Of a DNA stretch of 55,335 nucleotides, positions 11,117 to 21,104 are shown in pieces. The notes beneath the pieces are model-generated. The model did not search any database. It was not told the origin of the DNA and saw only the letters and a program-made list of their open reading frames with translations. Position 1 is the stretch's first letter. Each line of letters begins with the position of its first letter. The stretch is from Deltaproteobacteria bacterium. Its GTDB lineage: Bacteria > Myxococcota_A > UBA9160 > UBA4427. The stretch is taken from assembly GCA_019310385.1 (NCBI GenBank), contig JAFDEK010000009.1, positions 1-55,335 on the forward strand. Direction: 5' to 3'. The position numbers were made by a program, and so were the translations under genes.

Positions 11117-12333
11117 CAGTGTTTCCCCTCTGCTGCTTCACCGATCGATCGCTGCACCCGCTGGAGTGCCTCTCGGACGGCAGGGCCGTCCGCGCTGCAG
11201 ACACCCGTCTCTGCGATCGCGACGAAGGCCGCCACGATGGCGGGGTCGAACTGCGACCCCGCCTGTTTGCTCAATATGTCCAGCGCGTCACTCGGGTCGC
11301 GCGCGGCCTGGTAGGCGCGCTCGGAAACCATGACCTCGTAAGCGTCCGCGACCGCGATGATGCGCGCGGCCAGGGGGATGTCGTCCCCCACCAGGCCGTC
11401 CGGGTATCCGGCGCCATCCCAGCGCTCGTGGTGGTGGCGCATCGCGGATCGGATCGCCGTGGAGAGGCCGAGGGGGCGCACCAGGCGTTCGCCGATCGAG
11501 GGATGCTCCTCGACTGCGCGTCGCTGATCGGGACTCAGCAGCTGGTCGCTGGGCAGCGCACCGGGCGGCAGCCCCACCTTGCCGAGATCGTGGAGGAAGG
11601 CCGCAACCCGGATCGCGTCGTGCTCCTTTGCGCCCAGGCAGAGCCGGTCGGCGATGAGCCCGGCGTAGAGCGCGACCCGGTGAGCATGCCCCCGCATGCA
11701 CGGATCGCGGCTCTCGATGGTCTCGGCCAGCACCTCGAGGAACTCCACGGTCTGGGGCTGCTCCATGGGGTCCTGGGAAGGGCTCGGCTCGAGGGCTGAC
11801 TCGACGAGAATCGCCTCGACGCGATCGCGCAGGGTCTCGTCTGCTTGGAGCTGGGCGAGGATGTCGTCAGTGGGGCGCTGCTTGCCGAGCACCGAGGCGA
11901 TGCCCTCGAGGAAGCGCACCAGCTCACGCCGACCCTGCTGGCGATCGAGTGCGCGGCGGACGGCGGCGTCGACCTGGACCACGTCGAAGGGCTTGGTGAG
12001 GTAGTCACACACGCCGTGTCGCACGGCGTCTACCGCGGTCTCCAGGGTGCCGAAGCCAGTGATGATGATGATCTGAACCCGCGGGAACTCGTCGCGGACG
12101 ATCTGTACCAGCTCGTCGCCCTTCATGCCGGGCATGTTGAGATCCACGGTCACGAGATCGATGTCCTGGGTGCCCAGGATTTCGAGGGCGGCGCTCGCGC
12201 TATCGGCGGTCAAGACGCGGTAGCTGGGAGACAGAATCACCCGCAGTGATTCCCGCGGCCCCGTCTCGTCGTCCACGACCAGGAGGGTGGGCTGCGCATC
12301 GGGCTCGAATCGGGTGTCCTGCTTCTGCGACAT
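11116..12333 (-). CDS. Response regulator with HD-GYP output domain
   Basis: A 405-residue two-component regulator. The receiver domain (about 14-130) has the acidic pair VVDDE, the phosphorylated Asp in DLNMPGMKG and Lys in TKPFD. The HD-GYP domain (about 215-385) has HAHRVALYA, HDLGKVGLPPG and HHERWDGAGYPDGL, all intact, so it should hydrolyse cyclic di-GMP. I chose ATG 12333 because GAAGGGC precedes it; an upstream ATG at 12390 would add 19 residues without similarity. Its stop overlaps the PilZ gene. A perfect 18-bp palindrome lies about 75 bases upstream. Confidence 0.93.
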   Translation of the reverse strand: MSQKQDTRFEPDAQPTLLVVDDETGPRESLRVILSPSYRVLTADSASAALEILGTQDIDLVTVDLNMPGMKGDELVQIVRDEFPRVQIIIITGFGTLETAVDAVRHGVCDYLTKPFDVVQVDAAVRRALDRQQGRRELVRFLEGIASVLGKQRPTDDILAQLQADETLRDRVEAILVESALEPSPSQDPMEQPQTVEFLEVLAETIESRDPCMRGHAHRVALYAGLIADRLCLGAKEHDAIRVAAFLHDLGKVGLPPGALPSDQLLSPDQRRAVEEHPSIGERLVRPLGLSTAIRSAMRHHHERWDGAGYPDGLVGDDIPLAARIIAVADAYEVMVSERAYQAARDPSDALDILSKQAGSQFDPAIVAAFVAIAETGVCSADGPAVREALQRVQRSIGEAAEGKH

Positions 12334-12408
12334 GCCCTTCTGCAGAGCAAGGGATGTGCCAGAATTTCTTTCGCGCGCAAAAGATCCCATAACCTGTTGT
12401 ATTTACTT

Positions 12409-12426
12409 ATGAATCATATGATTCAT
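12409..12426. promoter_or_regulatory. Perfect 18-bp palindrome upstream of the HD-GYP gene
   Basis: ATGAATCATATGATTCAT is a perfect inverted repeat in an AT-rich island between two signalling genes. Its centre is about 85 bases upstream of the HD-GYP start, a position suited to an operator. No T-run follows, so it is unlikely to be a terminator. Confidence 0.5.
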
Positions 12427-12577
12427 CCAGCATGCCGAGGTGCTTCCGTCACATCCCGATCGGTACCGAGGGGAACGACAAAACGACAAAACCGACGCAA
12501 GTATTTGATTCTGCGCCAGTTGTAGAGATGTTCCAGTCGGAACATTGCATGCCGGGTAATGTTCGGCGCTGAACGGG

Positions 12578-13990
<1,413 letters not shown>

Positions 13991-14003
13991 CGGGCCGACT
14001 CTA

Positions 14004-16115
14004 TCACGAGCTGGAGGGTGCGGTCAGGTCGATGACGATCACGGTTTCCTGAGCGTCGGTGTTGTCGACGGTGAGGGCCCCCCCCTGGCCGCGGATGATG
14101 CTCTCGGCGATGATGAACTCGAGCGCGGTTTCCTCCAGGGAGATTCCCTCGGCGCCGGGTAGCTCGCGGGGGGGGATCTCGGCCTGATCGCGGGCCTGCT
14201 CGGGATTGTGGTAACGCAGCAGCACGCGCACGGTCGGGGCGCCATGCAGTCCCGCGGTGTGGTGCTTCGAGGCCAGGTAGACGTCCCCTCGCTCGGGAAC
14301 CAGCTCGAGCGCCTTGGCGAGAAGGCCCGCGAAGGCGCTCCGCAGCTGGTCGCGGTCGCCCAGGGCGAAGGGCTGGTTGCGGTCGAGCTCTTTCAGGACC
14401 AGGAGGCGTCGCGCCTGGATCTCCTCTCGCCGCTCGTCCAGCAGGGAGTCGAGGAGAGCGGCAACGTCTACGGGCTGTCGCTGGGCCTCGGGCACCTCGG
14501 TCAGGCTGTGTAGTCGGGTGATCACGTCCTCGATGCGTCGGACATCCCTTCCGACGAGCTCCTGGAAGCGGGTGCGGAAGTCCGGGTCGTCGTAGCTCTC
14601 GGGCAGGAGCTCGGAGAAGGTGCGAATGGAGACTAGGGGGTTGCGCACCTCGTGGGCCAGCGCGGTCACGAGGCGCCGCAAGGTGTCCCGCTGCTCCTCC
14701 TGCTCGGGCGAATCCGCTGGTTGAGAAGCCTCGGGAGGGAAATCCGGGGCCGGCTCCGCCTCGGCCGGCGCAATGACCGGAGGCGCGACCGGGACCGCGC
14801 GGCCCGGGGGCAGCGCGCTGTCCCGGCGCTCGCGTGTCGCCTCCGCGAGCTCGACGTGGAGGGCGGGCGCGAGGAAGGGCTCGTCGCTCTCGTCCTCCAG
14901 CGTCTCGTCGAACTCTTCTTCTTCCTCGGCGTCTCCAACGAAGTAGTCCCGGGGCTCGGGTCGTCCCGCCGCCGGCGCAGCGACCCGGGGCCGCCCTTCG
15001 GCGGGGAAATGCAGCTGACGGGCGAGCAAAGGGTCCGCGCTGGAGAGCGCAAGGCTGCTCTCCACCACAGCGCTGAGCTCCCGCAGGTTGCCCGGCCACG
15101 GGTGGCCCTCGAGCAGCTCCACCGCCTCGCTGCTGAAACGCCGCACGCGCAGGCTGCGACCGCGGCACCAGGCCGCCGCGGTCTGGCCGACCAGGGGTGC
15201 GATGGCGTGGGGACGCTCTCGTAGGGGCGGGATGCGGATCTCCAGGCCGCAGAGCGCCTGGGCGAGGCTCAGCTCGAGCTCATGGGCGGCGAAGCCGTCC
15301 ATCAGTCCTTCGTCGTCGCTCGCGCTGGCGATCCAGCGCACCTTGGCGCCGCGCGGCACTCCCTCGGGAAGGCCGAAGTCGATCCAGTCCTGGACCTTGC
15401 GCTGGAGAGTGCTCGAGAGATGGTCGACGTCCTCGAGAAAGACCGTCCAGCCGGGCCGGGCCGCCGAGAGCCCGGGGGCCGCCGCTTGATCGAGGAGATC
15501 CTGCAGACCGGTCGCCTCCCGGCAGGCAATGTGGACGAACACGCTGTCGCCGGTGCCGCCGAAGGCGTGGACGTAGCGGGCGAGCAGGCTGCGTCCGCAG
15601 CCGGACTCGGAGCGGATCAGCAGCGGAATCGAGGCCAGCTGGGGATCGAGGGCCCGCAGCAGTCCGGGCAGGTCGAGGTCCGCGAACCAGCGCGAGAAGC
15701 GGGCGGCCAGCACGTCTCGCTCCTGCCGACGGGACAGGGGATCGGTCCCGAGCCGGTGCAGGGCGCTGTGGATGCTGCGGCGCAGGGTTCGCGTGTCGGG
15801 CGGATAGGGGATGATCTCGCTGGGCAGGGTGTCGAAGAGCCGCCGCGCCTCGGCGGCACCCGACGCATCCGGAAGCAGGATCCACATGCTGCGGCCCTGG
15901 CGCGGACCCATGCGGTGTGCGAACTCGAGCTCGCTCTCGAAGCTGCCGCTGAGCCCCATCACGACGACGTCGGCCTGGTTTGCGGTCTCGAAGAGCCCGT
16001 CGGTCGGCGCCCCCAACACCACGTCCTGCCCGGCCCCGGCGAGCCGCGACAGAGCGGCCCGCCGCTGCGGGTCGCGGTGGACGATCCAGAGTGTGGAGGG
16101 CGTTCTCATTCTCAT
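14004..16115 (-). CDS. Histidine kinase fused to a degenerate sigma54-activator-like AAA+ module
   Basis: A 703-residue protein of mixed design. Residues 1-120 look like a receiver fold without clear acidic and Lys residues. Residues about 140-365 follow the NtrC-type AAA+ layout: a Walker-A-like SESGCGRS with Arg in place of Lys (about 175), a Walker-B-like VFLEDVD (about 225), and the closing WPGNLRELSAVVE. The GAFTGA loop is missing, so it should not contact sigma54. An acidic and Pro-rich linker leads to a HisKA helix pair with LAHEVRNPL (His 488). The ATPase part has Lys in the N-box place (LLAKALE) and no clear D- or G-boxes. It lies 13 bases upstream of the NtrC-type gene. Starts at 16115 and 16109 are both possible. 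Confidence 0.85.
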   Translation of the reverse strand: MRMRTPSTLWIVHRDPQRRAALSRLAGAGQDVVLGAPTDGLFETANQADVVVMGLSGSFESELEFAHRMGPRQGRSMWILLPDASGAAEARRLFDTLPSEIIPYPPDTRTLRRSIHSALHRLGTDPLSRRQERDVLAARFSRWFADLDLPGLLRALDPQLASIPLLIRSESGCGRSLLARYVHAFGGTGDSVFVHIACREATGLQDLLDQAAAPGLSAARPGWTVFLEDVDHLSSTLQRKVQDWIDFGLPEGVPRGAKVRWIASASDDEGLMDGFAAHELELSLAQALCGLEIRIPPLRERPHAIAPLVGQTAAAWCRGRSLRVRRFSSEAVELLEGHPWPGNLRELSAVVESSLALSSADPLLARQLHFPAEGRPRVAAPAAGRPEPRDYFVGDAEEEEEFDETLEDESDEPFLAPALHVELAEATRERRDSALPPGRAVPVAPPVIAPAEAEPAPDFPPEASQPADSPEQEEQRDTLRRLVTALAHEVRNPLVSIRTFSELLPESYDDPDFRTRFQELVGRDVRRIEDVITRLHSLTEVPEAQRQPVDVAALLDSLLDERREEIQARRLLVLKELDRNQPFALGDRDQLRSAFAGLLAKALELVPERGDVYLASKHHTAGLHGAPTVRVLLRYHNPEQARDQAEIPPRELPGAEGISLEETALEFIIAESIIRGQGGALTVDNTDAQETVIVIDLTAPSSS

Positions 16116-16608
16116 CAGCCACGTCGAGGGCGCCCGATCGCGGGCTCCGCTCTCAAACTACAACTACGTCGAACCAACTACGTCGAACCAAGCACGTCGA
16201 ACCAAGCACGTCGAACCAGGGATGGGCGGGAAATCCGCGCGCGGATACAGCCATCCGGGCTCGAAGGGCGCAATCTGCGTGCCAAGCCAGATCGACACCC
16301 AGGGGGGCCGCAGCTGTCGCCTCAAACCACTGTGATCACAATGAATCCGAGGTGGGTGGGTCGCCTCGGATCTCTCGGAGATTGCCTCGCAACGTGGCGG
16401 ATACAACCCCCGACTCTCATTTCGGGAAAAACTTTACACTCCGTTGCGCGTGCGAAGCGCGTTGCTCCACCTGGTCCTGTCTGCAAGAGTTGCCGGGGAA
16501 GAAAGGACACGAGGCAGTTCCTTGCCGCCCCTTGCCGCCAAGGAGGCATGGAGTGACTACTGGTCGCCGATCCGGGTCGCCGATCCGCACCGAGGAGACG
16601 AGTGGGTG
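16116..16608. other. Gene-free divergent gap with repeats and inverted repeats
   Basis: The 490-base gap between the kinase and the exported protein holds a 14-bp repeat array (16163-16218), a short palindrome TGTGATCACA (16331-16340), and a hairpin TCCGAGG/CCTCGGA (16346-16352 with 16364-16370, 11-base loop). I see no convincing promoter boxes and no gene. Confidence 0.6.
16163..16218. repeat. 14-bp tandem repeat, 4 units
   Basis: Two copies of ACTACGTCGAACCA (16163-16190) are followed by two copies of AGCACGTCGAACCA (16191-16218). The pairwise identity suggests two rounds of duplication. It lies upstream of both divergent genes. Confidence 0.95.
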
Positions 16609-17385
16609 ATGGGCAAAACGGCGTTTTTCCGCTCGGGCAAGTGGCCGGGTCCAGAGGGCGGCGGCTGGCGGGTTCGGGCCGCGGCCCTGCTCGCAGCGTG
16701 GTGGGTCGGGAGCATCGCCGTCGCCGCGCCCTTCTCGGTCGCCCGAGCGGAGGAGGTCCCGAACGCCGCGCTGGACCTGCTGGGCAGCTGGTACGTCCTC
16801 GTGCACTTGCGCGACGAGTCGACCGCCAATCCAGATGTCGATCGCTGGGACGATCGGATCTGGGTCTTCGCGAAGAAGGGCTCCCGGCTGCTGTGGACCG
16901 AGTATCCCATCGTCATCTTCGGAGATGAATCGGGTCGCTTCGTGGATCTGAGCGGCGGTCGCCGGCAGAGGGTGTTGGAGAGCTGGCAGCCCAACGAGGC
17001 ACAGATCGCCGAGATCCGGGCGGGCCTCGAGATCAATGCCCGCGGCTCGAGATCGAAGACCCTGAGTGGAAGTGCGGCTCGGGGCTACAGGTCCGCCGGT
17101 GCGATGAACCAGCAGTCCACCTCGGTGATCAGCTACAGCGAGACCTGGTCGATCGGGGACCCCTCTTCCCTTCCGGTGTTCAGCCGTCGCGACTCCATGG
17201 GCTCCGGGCGAACGGAGAGCATGGAGGGCTACACCGAGTACGCCACCGCCCGGGTCGAGGAGCAGGGTGCCCTCCTCGTCGGCGCCTACCAGCGGGACGG
17301 AGTCCAGAAGGGGAGCTTTCGCATGATGCGCAGCGGAGGAATCTCCCACGCGGGCGACGAGAAGAAGAACTGGAAGGCCCCGTGA
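16609..17385 (+). CDS. Exported protein of unknown function
   Basis: A 258-residue protein with a basic N-terminus and a hydrophobic stretch AALLAAWWVGSIAVAA (about 24-40) followed by SVARAEE, which fits a cleavable signal peptide. The mature part starts with a conserved-looking LLGSWYVLVHLRDE, then DRWDDRIWVF and LLWTEYPIVIFGDE, rich in Trp and Tyr and probably beta-stranded, and a Ser/Arg-rich middle. I do not recognise the family. GAGGAG lies 11 bases before ATG 16609; an adjacent in-frame GTG 16606 is as good. It stands alone behind a 490-base gap opposite the sensor kinase. Confidence 0.75.
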   Translation: MGKTAFFRSGKWPGPEGGGWRVRAAALLAAWWVGSIAVAAPFSVARAEEVPNAALDLLGSWYVLVHLRDESTANPDVDRWDDRIWVFAKKGSRLLWTEYPIVIFGDESGRFVDLSGGRRQRVLESWQPNEAQIAEIRAGLEINARGSRSKTLSGSAARGYRSAGAMNQQSTSVISYSETWSIGDPSSLPVFSRRDSMGSGRTESMEGYTEYATARVEEQGALLVGAYQRDGVQKGSFRMMRSGGISHAGDEKKNWKAP

Positions 17386-17432
17386 GCGCGCCGCGGCGCC
17401 GTGCGATCCGGGCCGGTGGAGCCCGCTGAGCG

Positions 17433-17918
17433 ATGCCGCCGAAGGCCGACGACGGGCGAGTGCGCTCCGCGCAACCTCGGGATCTCGATCGCGTCGCCGC
17501 CCTGTGGACCGCCATTACCCGGCACCACGAGGACCTCGACCCGCTCTTCATCATGCGGCCCGGGGCGGAGGGCGAGCTGCGCGAGCTTCTCGCGGCGCTG
17601 TACCGGGATCGTGACGCCGAGATCCTCGTCTACGACGACGCCGGTGATCTGCCCGGCATGTGCATCGTGCGGATCGATCACGCGCCCCCCATCATGCATG
17701 AGGTGGAGCGGGCGGAGATCACCGATTTGGGGGTGAGGAGCTCCGAGCGCCGCCGGGGTATCGCAAGCGCGCTCGTGGAGGCTGCTCTCGAGTGGGTGCG
17801 CGCCAGCGGGGTCGAGCGGGTCGAGGTCCAGGTCGCCTGCGGGAATCACGAGGGACAGGGCTTCTGGCGAGCCAGGGGCTTCGAGGATCTGATGGACGTT
17901 CTCCACAAACGGCTGTAA
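17433..17918 (+). CDS. GNAT-family N-acetyltransferase
   Basis: A 161-residue protein spanning a single GNAT domain. The N-terminal strand and helix (RSAQPRDLDRVAALWTAI), the central strand MCIVRIDH and the acetyl-CoA loop ITDLGVRSSERRRGIASALV (R/Q-x-x-G-x-A type, about 95-115) are present, and the C-terminus has GFWRARGFED. Substrate unknown. It starts 48 bases after the exported protein and its stop codon lies at the beginning of a 13-bp tandem repeat array that fills the gap to the next gene. Confidence 0.9.
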   Translation: MPPKADDGRVRSAQPRDLDRVAALWTAITRHHEDLDPLFIMRPGAEGELRELLAALYRDRDAEILVYDDAGDLPGMCIVRIDHAPPIMHEVERAEITDLGVRSSERRRGIASALVEAALEWVRASGVERVEVQVACGNHEGQGFWRARGFEDLMDVLHKRL

Positions 17919-17925
17919 TTTCGCA

Positions 17926-18004
17926 CCCGCCATTTGCGCGCGTCATTTGCGCCCGCCATTTTGCACCCGCGATTTGCACCCGTCATTTGCACGCGCCATG
18001 GGGC
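17926..18004. repeat. 13-bp tandem repeat, 6 units, from the GNAT stop to the next gene
   Basis: Units of the type CCCGCCATTTGCG, CGCGTCATTTGCG and CCCGTCATTTGCA start at 17926, 17939, 17952 (14 bases), 17966, 17979 and 17992. The bases over the GNAT stop (CTGTAATTTCGCA, 17913-17925) are clearly related, so the array begins at the gene end itself. Confidence 0.92.
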
Positions 18005-18037
18005 AATCGAACGAGGAAGCGAACGAGGTAACGAAAG

Positions 18038-19375
18038 ATGTGTGCCGCCGAGACAGCCCGCGTGAACCCCCTCGCGCAAAAGCTCAACGAGCAGATCCAG
18101 CAGAGTGCCCCCGAGGTCTTCGCCATGCTCTCCTCCTATGGCGTGCGGGCGTACTTCCCGAAGGGGATCCTCTCTCAGTCCGCCGAGGCCAAGGCCAAGG
18201 CGCACCGCTTCAACGCCACCATCGGGATCGCCACGGAGAAGGGCGGCCCGATGTATCTGGAGTCGATCCAGCGTCACCTGACGGACCTGGACCCCAGGGA
18301 CGTCTACACCTACGCGCCACCGGCCGGGCGCCCCGGTCTGCGCGAGCTGTGGCGTGAGAAGCTGCTCGAGGAGAACCCCGCGCTGGCGTCGAAGCAGTTC
18401 GGTCTTCCCATCGTGACCAGCGCGATCACCCACGGGCTCTCCCTCGTGGGCGAGCTCTTCATCGAGCCCGGCGACGTACTGCTGCTGCCCGACAAGCTCT
18501 GGGGCAACTACCGCCTCAGCTTCGAGGTGAAGCTGGGCGCCCAGGTGAAGACCTTTCCCTTCTACGCCGAGGGCGGCTTCAACGTGGAGGGCTTTGCCCG
18601 GGGTCTCGCGGAAGCCGCCGAAGGGCGCGAGAAGCTCGTCGTGATCTTGAATTTCCCCAATAATCCGACGGGCTACATGCCCACGCCGGCGGAGGGCGAG
18701 GCCATCGTGGCGGCCCTGCACGCCCAGGCGGAGCGCGGCACCCGGCTCGTGGTGATGACCGACGACGCCTACTTTGGCCTCTTCTATCACCTCGGCGGCC
18801 CGTCCATGACGGAATCCCTGTTCGGGGCCCTCACCAACTTGCATCGCAATATCCTGGCCGTGAAGCTCGACGGGGCCACCAAGGAGCTCTTCGTCTGGGG
18901 CTTGCGCTGCGGCTTCGTGACCTTCGGCCCCGGGGTGGAGGGATCGGCGGACGCGGTGTGCGAGGCCCTCGACGCCAAGGTGCGCGGAGCGATCCGCGCG
19001 GGTGTCTCCAACGTGCCCCAGCTGTCCCAGAGCCTGGTCGAGAAGGCCCTGGCGTCTCCGGCGATCGCGGGCGAGCGCAAGGAGAAGTGCGAGACCCTGC
19101 GCGAGCGCGCCGCCAAGGTCTACGAAGTCGCGAACGAGTCTCGCTTCTCCGATAGCTGGGAGGTGTATCCCTTCAACAGCGGGTACTTCATGTGTATCCG
19201 CGTGAAGGGAGTCGACGCCGAAGCGCTGCGTGTCCACCTGCTCGATGAGCACGGAGTCGGGCTGATTGCGACGAGCGCGACGGACATCCGTGTAGCCTTC
19301 TCGTGTCTCGAGGTGGCGGATGTGGGCCCGCTCTTCGAGGCCGTGGACGAGTCCATTCGCACGCTGCAGGGCTGA
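18038..19375 (+). CDS. Class I/II PLP-dependent aminotransferase
   Basis: A 445-residue fold-type I enzyme using pyridoxal phosphate. It shows TYAPPAGRPGLRELW near the substrate site, NFPNNPTGYMPT (Asn binding the PLP ring), DDAYFGLFY (Asp/Tyr), and DGATKELFVWGLRCGF, whose Lys should form the Schiff base. The C-terminal Arg block TDIRVAFSCLE fits carboxylate binding. The family does not fix the substrate; an aromatic or branched amino acid is possible. ATG 18038 has a GAGG-type site. It converges on the M20 peptidase gene across a 63-base repeat-rich gap. Confidence 0.9.
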   Translation: MCAAETARVNPLAQKLNEQIQQSAPEVFAMLSSYGVRAYFPKGILSQSAEAKAKAHRFNATIGIATEKGGPMYLESIQRHLTDLDPRDVYTYAPPAGRPGLRELWREKLLEENPALASKQFGLPIVTSAITHGLSLVGELFIEPGDVLLLPDKLWGNYRLSFEVKLGAQVKTFPFYAEGGFNVEGFARGLAEAAEGREKLVVILNFPNNPTGYMPTPAEGEAIVAALHAQAERGTRLVVMTDDAYFGLFYHLGGPSMTESLFGALTNLHRNILAVKLDGATKELFVWGLRCGFVTFGPGVEGSADAVCEALDAKVRGAIRAGVSNVPQLSQSLVEKALASPAIAGERKEKCETLRERAAKVYEVANESRFSDSWEVYPFNSGYFMCIRVKGVDAEALRVHLLDEHGVGLIATSATDIRVAFSCLEVADVGPLFEAVDESIRTLQG

Positions 19376-19394
19376 GCGTCCGGCACGGTCGCGG

Positions 19395-19448
19395 GGTACT
19401 CTTTCCGGTACTACGTTTTCGGTCCTACGCTTCAGCTGCTACGGCTGC
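19395..19448. repeat. ~14-bp degenerate repeat across the convergent gap and M20 stop
   Basis: Four units (GGTACTCTTTCC, GGTACTACGTTTTC, GGTCCTACGCTTCA, GCTGCTACGGCTGC) start at 19395, 19407, 19421 and 19435. The minus-strand stop codon of the M20 peptidase lies inside the last unit. Confidence 0.65.
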
Positions 19449-20920
19449 GTGTCGGCGTCGAGGACTACGAGGAGTTCGACCAGGATTCGTACCGCGTCTT
19501 CCAGGTTCTGGATCGAGACCGCTTCGTTGCGTCCGTGGATTCCAAGGGCGTCACTCGGGGCGAGACGGCGGGGCACGAAGCCGTAGGATGCGATCCCCAG
19601 CTCGCGAAACCAATGTGCGTCGGTGGAGCCGCCGATGAGGCGGGGCACCACCACCGCCCCGGGCTCTTCCGCGGCCGCGATGGTTCGGATGGCACGCAGG
19701 AGCGGCGATCCCTCGCCCGGGCTCGGGCGTGTCGGGGTGAAGGACATGAGCTCCCGGATCAGGACCGCGTCATCGTCGATCACCTCCGCGAGCTGAGCGC
19801 GGAACGCGCTGCACGAAGTTCCTGGCAGCAGCCGCACGTCGAGCTCGGCCCGGGCCGTCCCGGGCACCACGTTGGTACTCAGCGCGCCCTCCAGCACCGT
19901 GATCGCGATGGTGTCGCGCACGAGAGCGTTGCGCGACGGGTTGCGCAGGAAGCGACGGCGAAAAGCGGGATCTTCGCGCAGTGCCCGGGACAGGTCGCGG
20001 TAGCCGGCTCGGCTCTCGTCGGGCGCGGCGGCTCCCATTGCGCGAAACATGTCCGCGACTTCGGGAAGAACCGTGATCGGCGTCTCGATGCGACGCACGC
20101 GATCGAGGGCCGCGATGAGCCGGGGAACCGCGGCGTCCGGAGCGGGCGCTGCGCTGTGGCGGGTCTCACCGGTAGTGCGCAGCTCGAGCCAGCAGGGCGT
20201 CTTCTCGTTGACGGTGACCGCCCAGATGGCGGGCGTCTCGCCGCCGCCGGGCTGGATGCCTCCGCCTTCGGTCAGCATCAGCTCCGCGTTGCCGAGCAGC
20301 TCGGGGCGCTCCCGGGTGACATAGCCGGCGCCCAGGCGTCCGCCCCTCTCCTCGTCCGGGGTGGCGAGGAAGATCAGATCCCGCGAGAGAGGGCTTTCCC
20401 GCCGGCTGAGCTCCGTCAGTGCGAGGAGGTGGATGACCGACACACCTTTTGCGTCGAGGGCGCCGCGCCCGTGTACGCGGCCGTCCCGAATGGCGCCGGA
20501 GAAGGGGTCGAGCTCCCACTCCAGGGGATCGGCGGGCACCACGTCGAGATGCGAGAGGAGCACCACGGGTCGGCCGGCGCCCGTCCCGCGCAGCCGCCCC
20601 CACGCGCCGGCGCGCCGCGCCGCGCTCCCGCGCGCGCCGGGGTCCTGTCCGGGCTCGACACCGTGGGGTGTTTCGATCAGCTCGCCTTCGAGCCCGGCGG
20701 CGCGCAGCGTCTCCACGTAGAGGGCCGCCAGGCTGGCCTCGTTGCCGGGCGGGTTCACGGTTGGGATGCGAATCGCCCGGGAGAGCAGCCGGGCGGCGCG
20801 GTCGCCGAGGCCGGCCGAATCCATAGCCGCCACTTCGTCGCATGATGCGGTTCCTGGGGCAGTGGACAGGAGGAGCAGAAGCGAGCTGATCCTCGTCAGT
20901 GTTGGTCGCGTGGGGCACAT
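19439..20920 (-). CDS. Exported M20-family metallopeptidase
   Basis: A 493-residue zinc exopeptidase of the M20/CPG2 type. The N-terminal TRISSLLLLLSTAPGTASC stretch is a probable signal peptide; the Cys could be lipidated, but the lipobox is poor. Metal-binding residues appear in LLSHLDVVP (His about 124), HGRGALDAKG (Asp about 156) and the catalytic pair in TPDEERGG (about 190-191). The C-terminal GGSTDAHWFRE supplies the last ligands. I chose ATG 20920, which has GGAGAG seven bases upstream. It is likely a carboxypeptidase or acylase for peptides outside the cytoplasm. It stands between two plus-strand genes. Confidence 0.9.
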   Translation of the reverse strand: MCPTRPTLTRISSLLLLLSTAPGTASCDEVAAMDSAGLGDRAARLLSRAIRIPTVNPPGNEASLAALYVETLRAAGLEGELIETPHGVEPGQDPGARGSAARRAGAWGRLRGTGAGRPVVLLSHLDVVPADPLEWELDPFSGAIRDGRVHGRGALDAKGVSVIHLLALTELSRRESPLSRDLIFLATPDEERGGRLGAGYVTRERPELLGNAELMLTEGGGIQPGGGETPAIWAVTVNEKTPCWLELRTTGETRHSAAPAPDAAVPRLIAALDRVRRIETPITVLPEVADMFRAMGAAAPDESRAGYRDLSRALREDPAFRRRFLRNPSRNALVRDTIAITVLEGALSTNVVPGTARAELDVRLLPGTSCSAFRAQLAEVIDDDAVLIRELMSFTPTRPSPGEGSPLLRAIRTIAAAEEPGAVVVPRLIGGSTDAHWFRELGIASYGFVPRRLAPSDALGIHGRNEAVSIQNLEDAVRILVELLVVLDADTQP

Positions 20921-21104
20921 GAGAGCTCTCCGAGCCGCCGCTGCGGCCGTGGGCACGAGTCCCCAAGATCCTCGCCCCCGCAGGGGACAGGATTGAGGGG
21001 GCCGAGGTGACTTTTTCGCAGCCCGGCGGCGCAATTGTGTGCGGACCTGCGTGCTTGAGGCTAACTATACCGCCGAATTCCAGGCCCCAGGAGCTCCTGT
21101 CCGG

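Noticed and set aside
16331-16340. CRP-type binding site TGTGATCACA
   Set aside because: The CRP consensus needs six bases between TGTGA and TCACA; here the halves touch, so the match is not meaningful.
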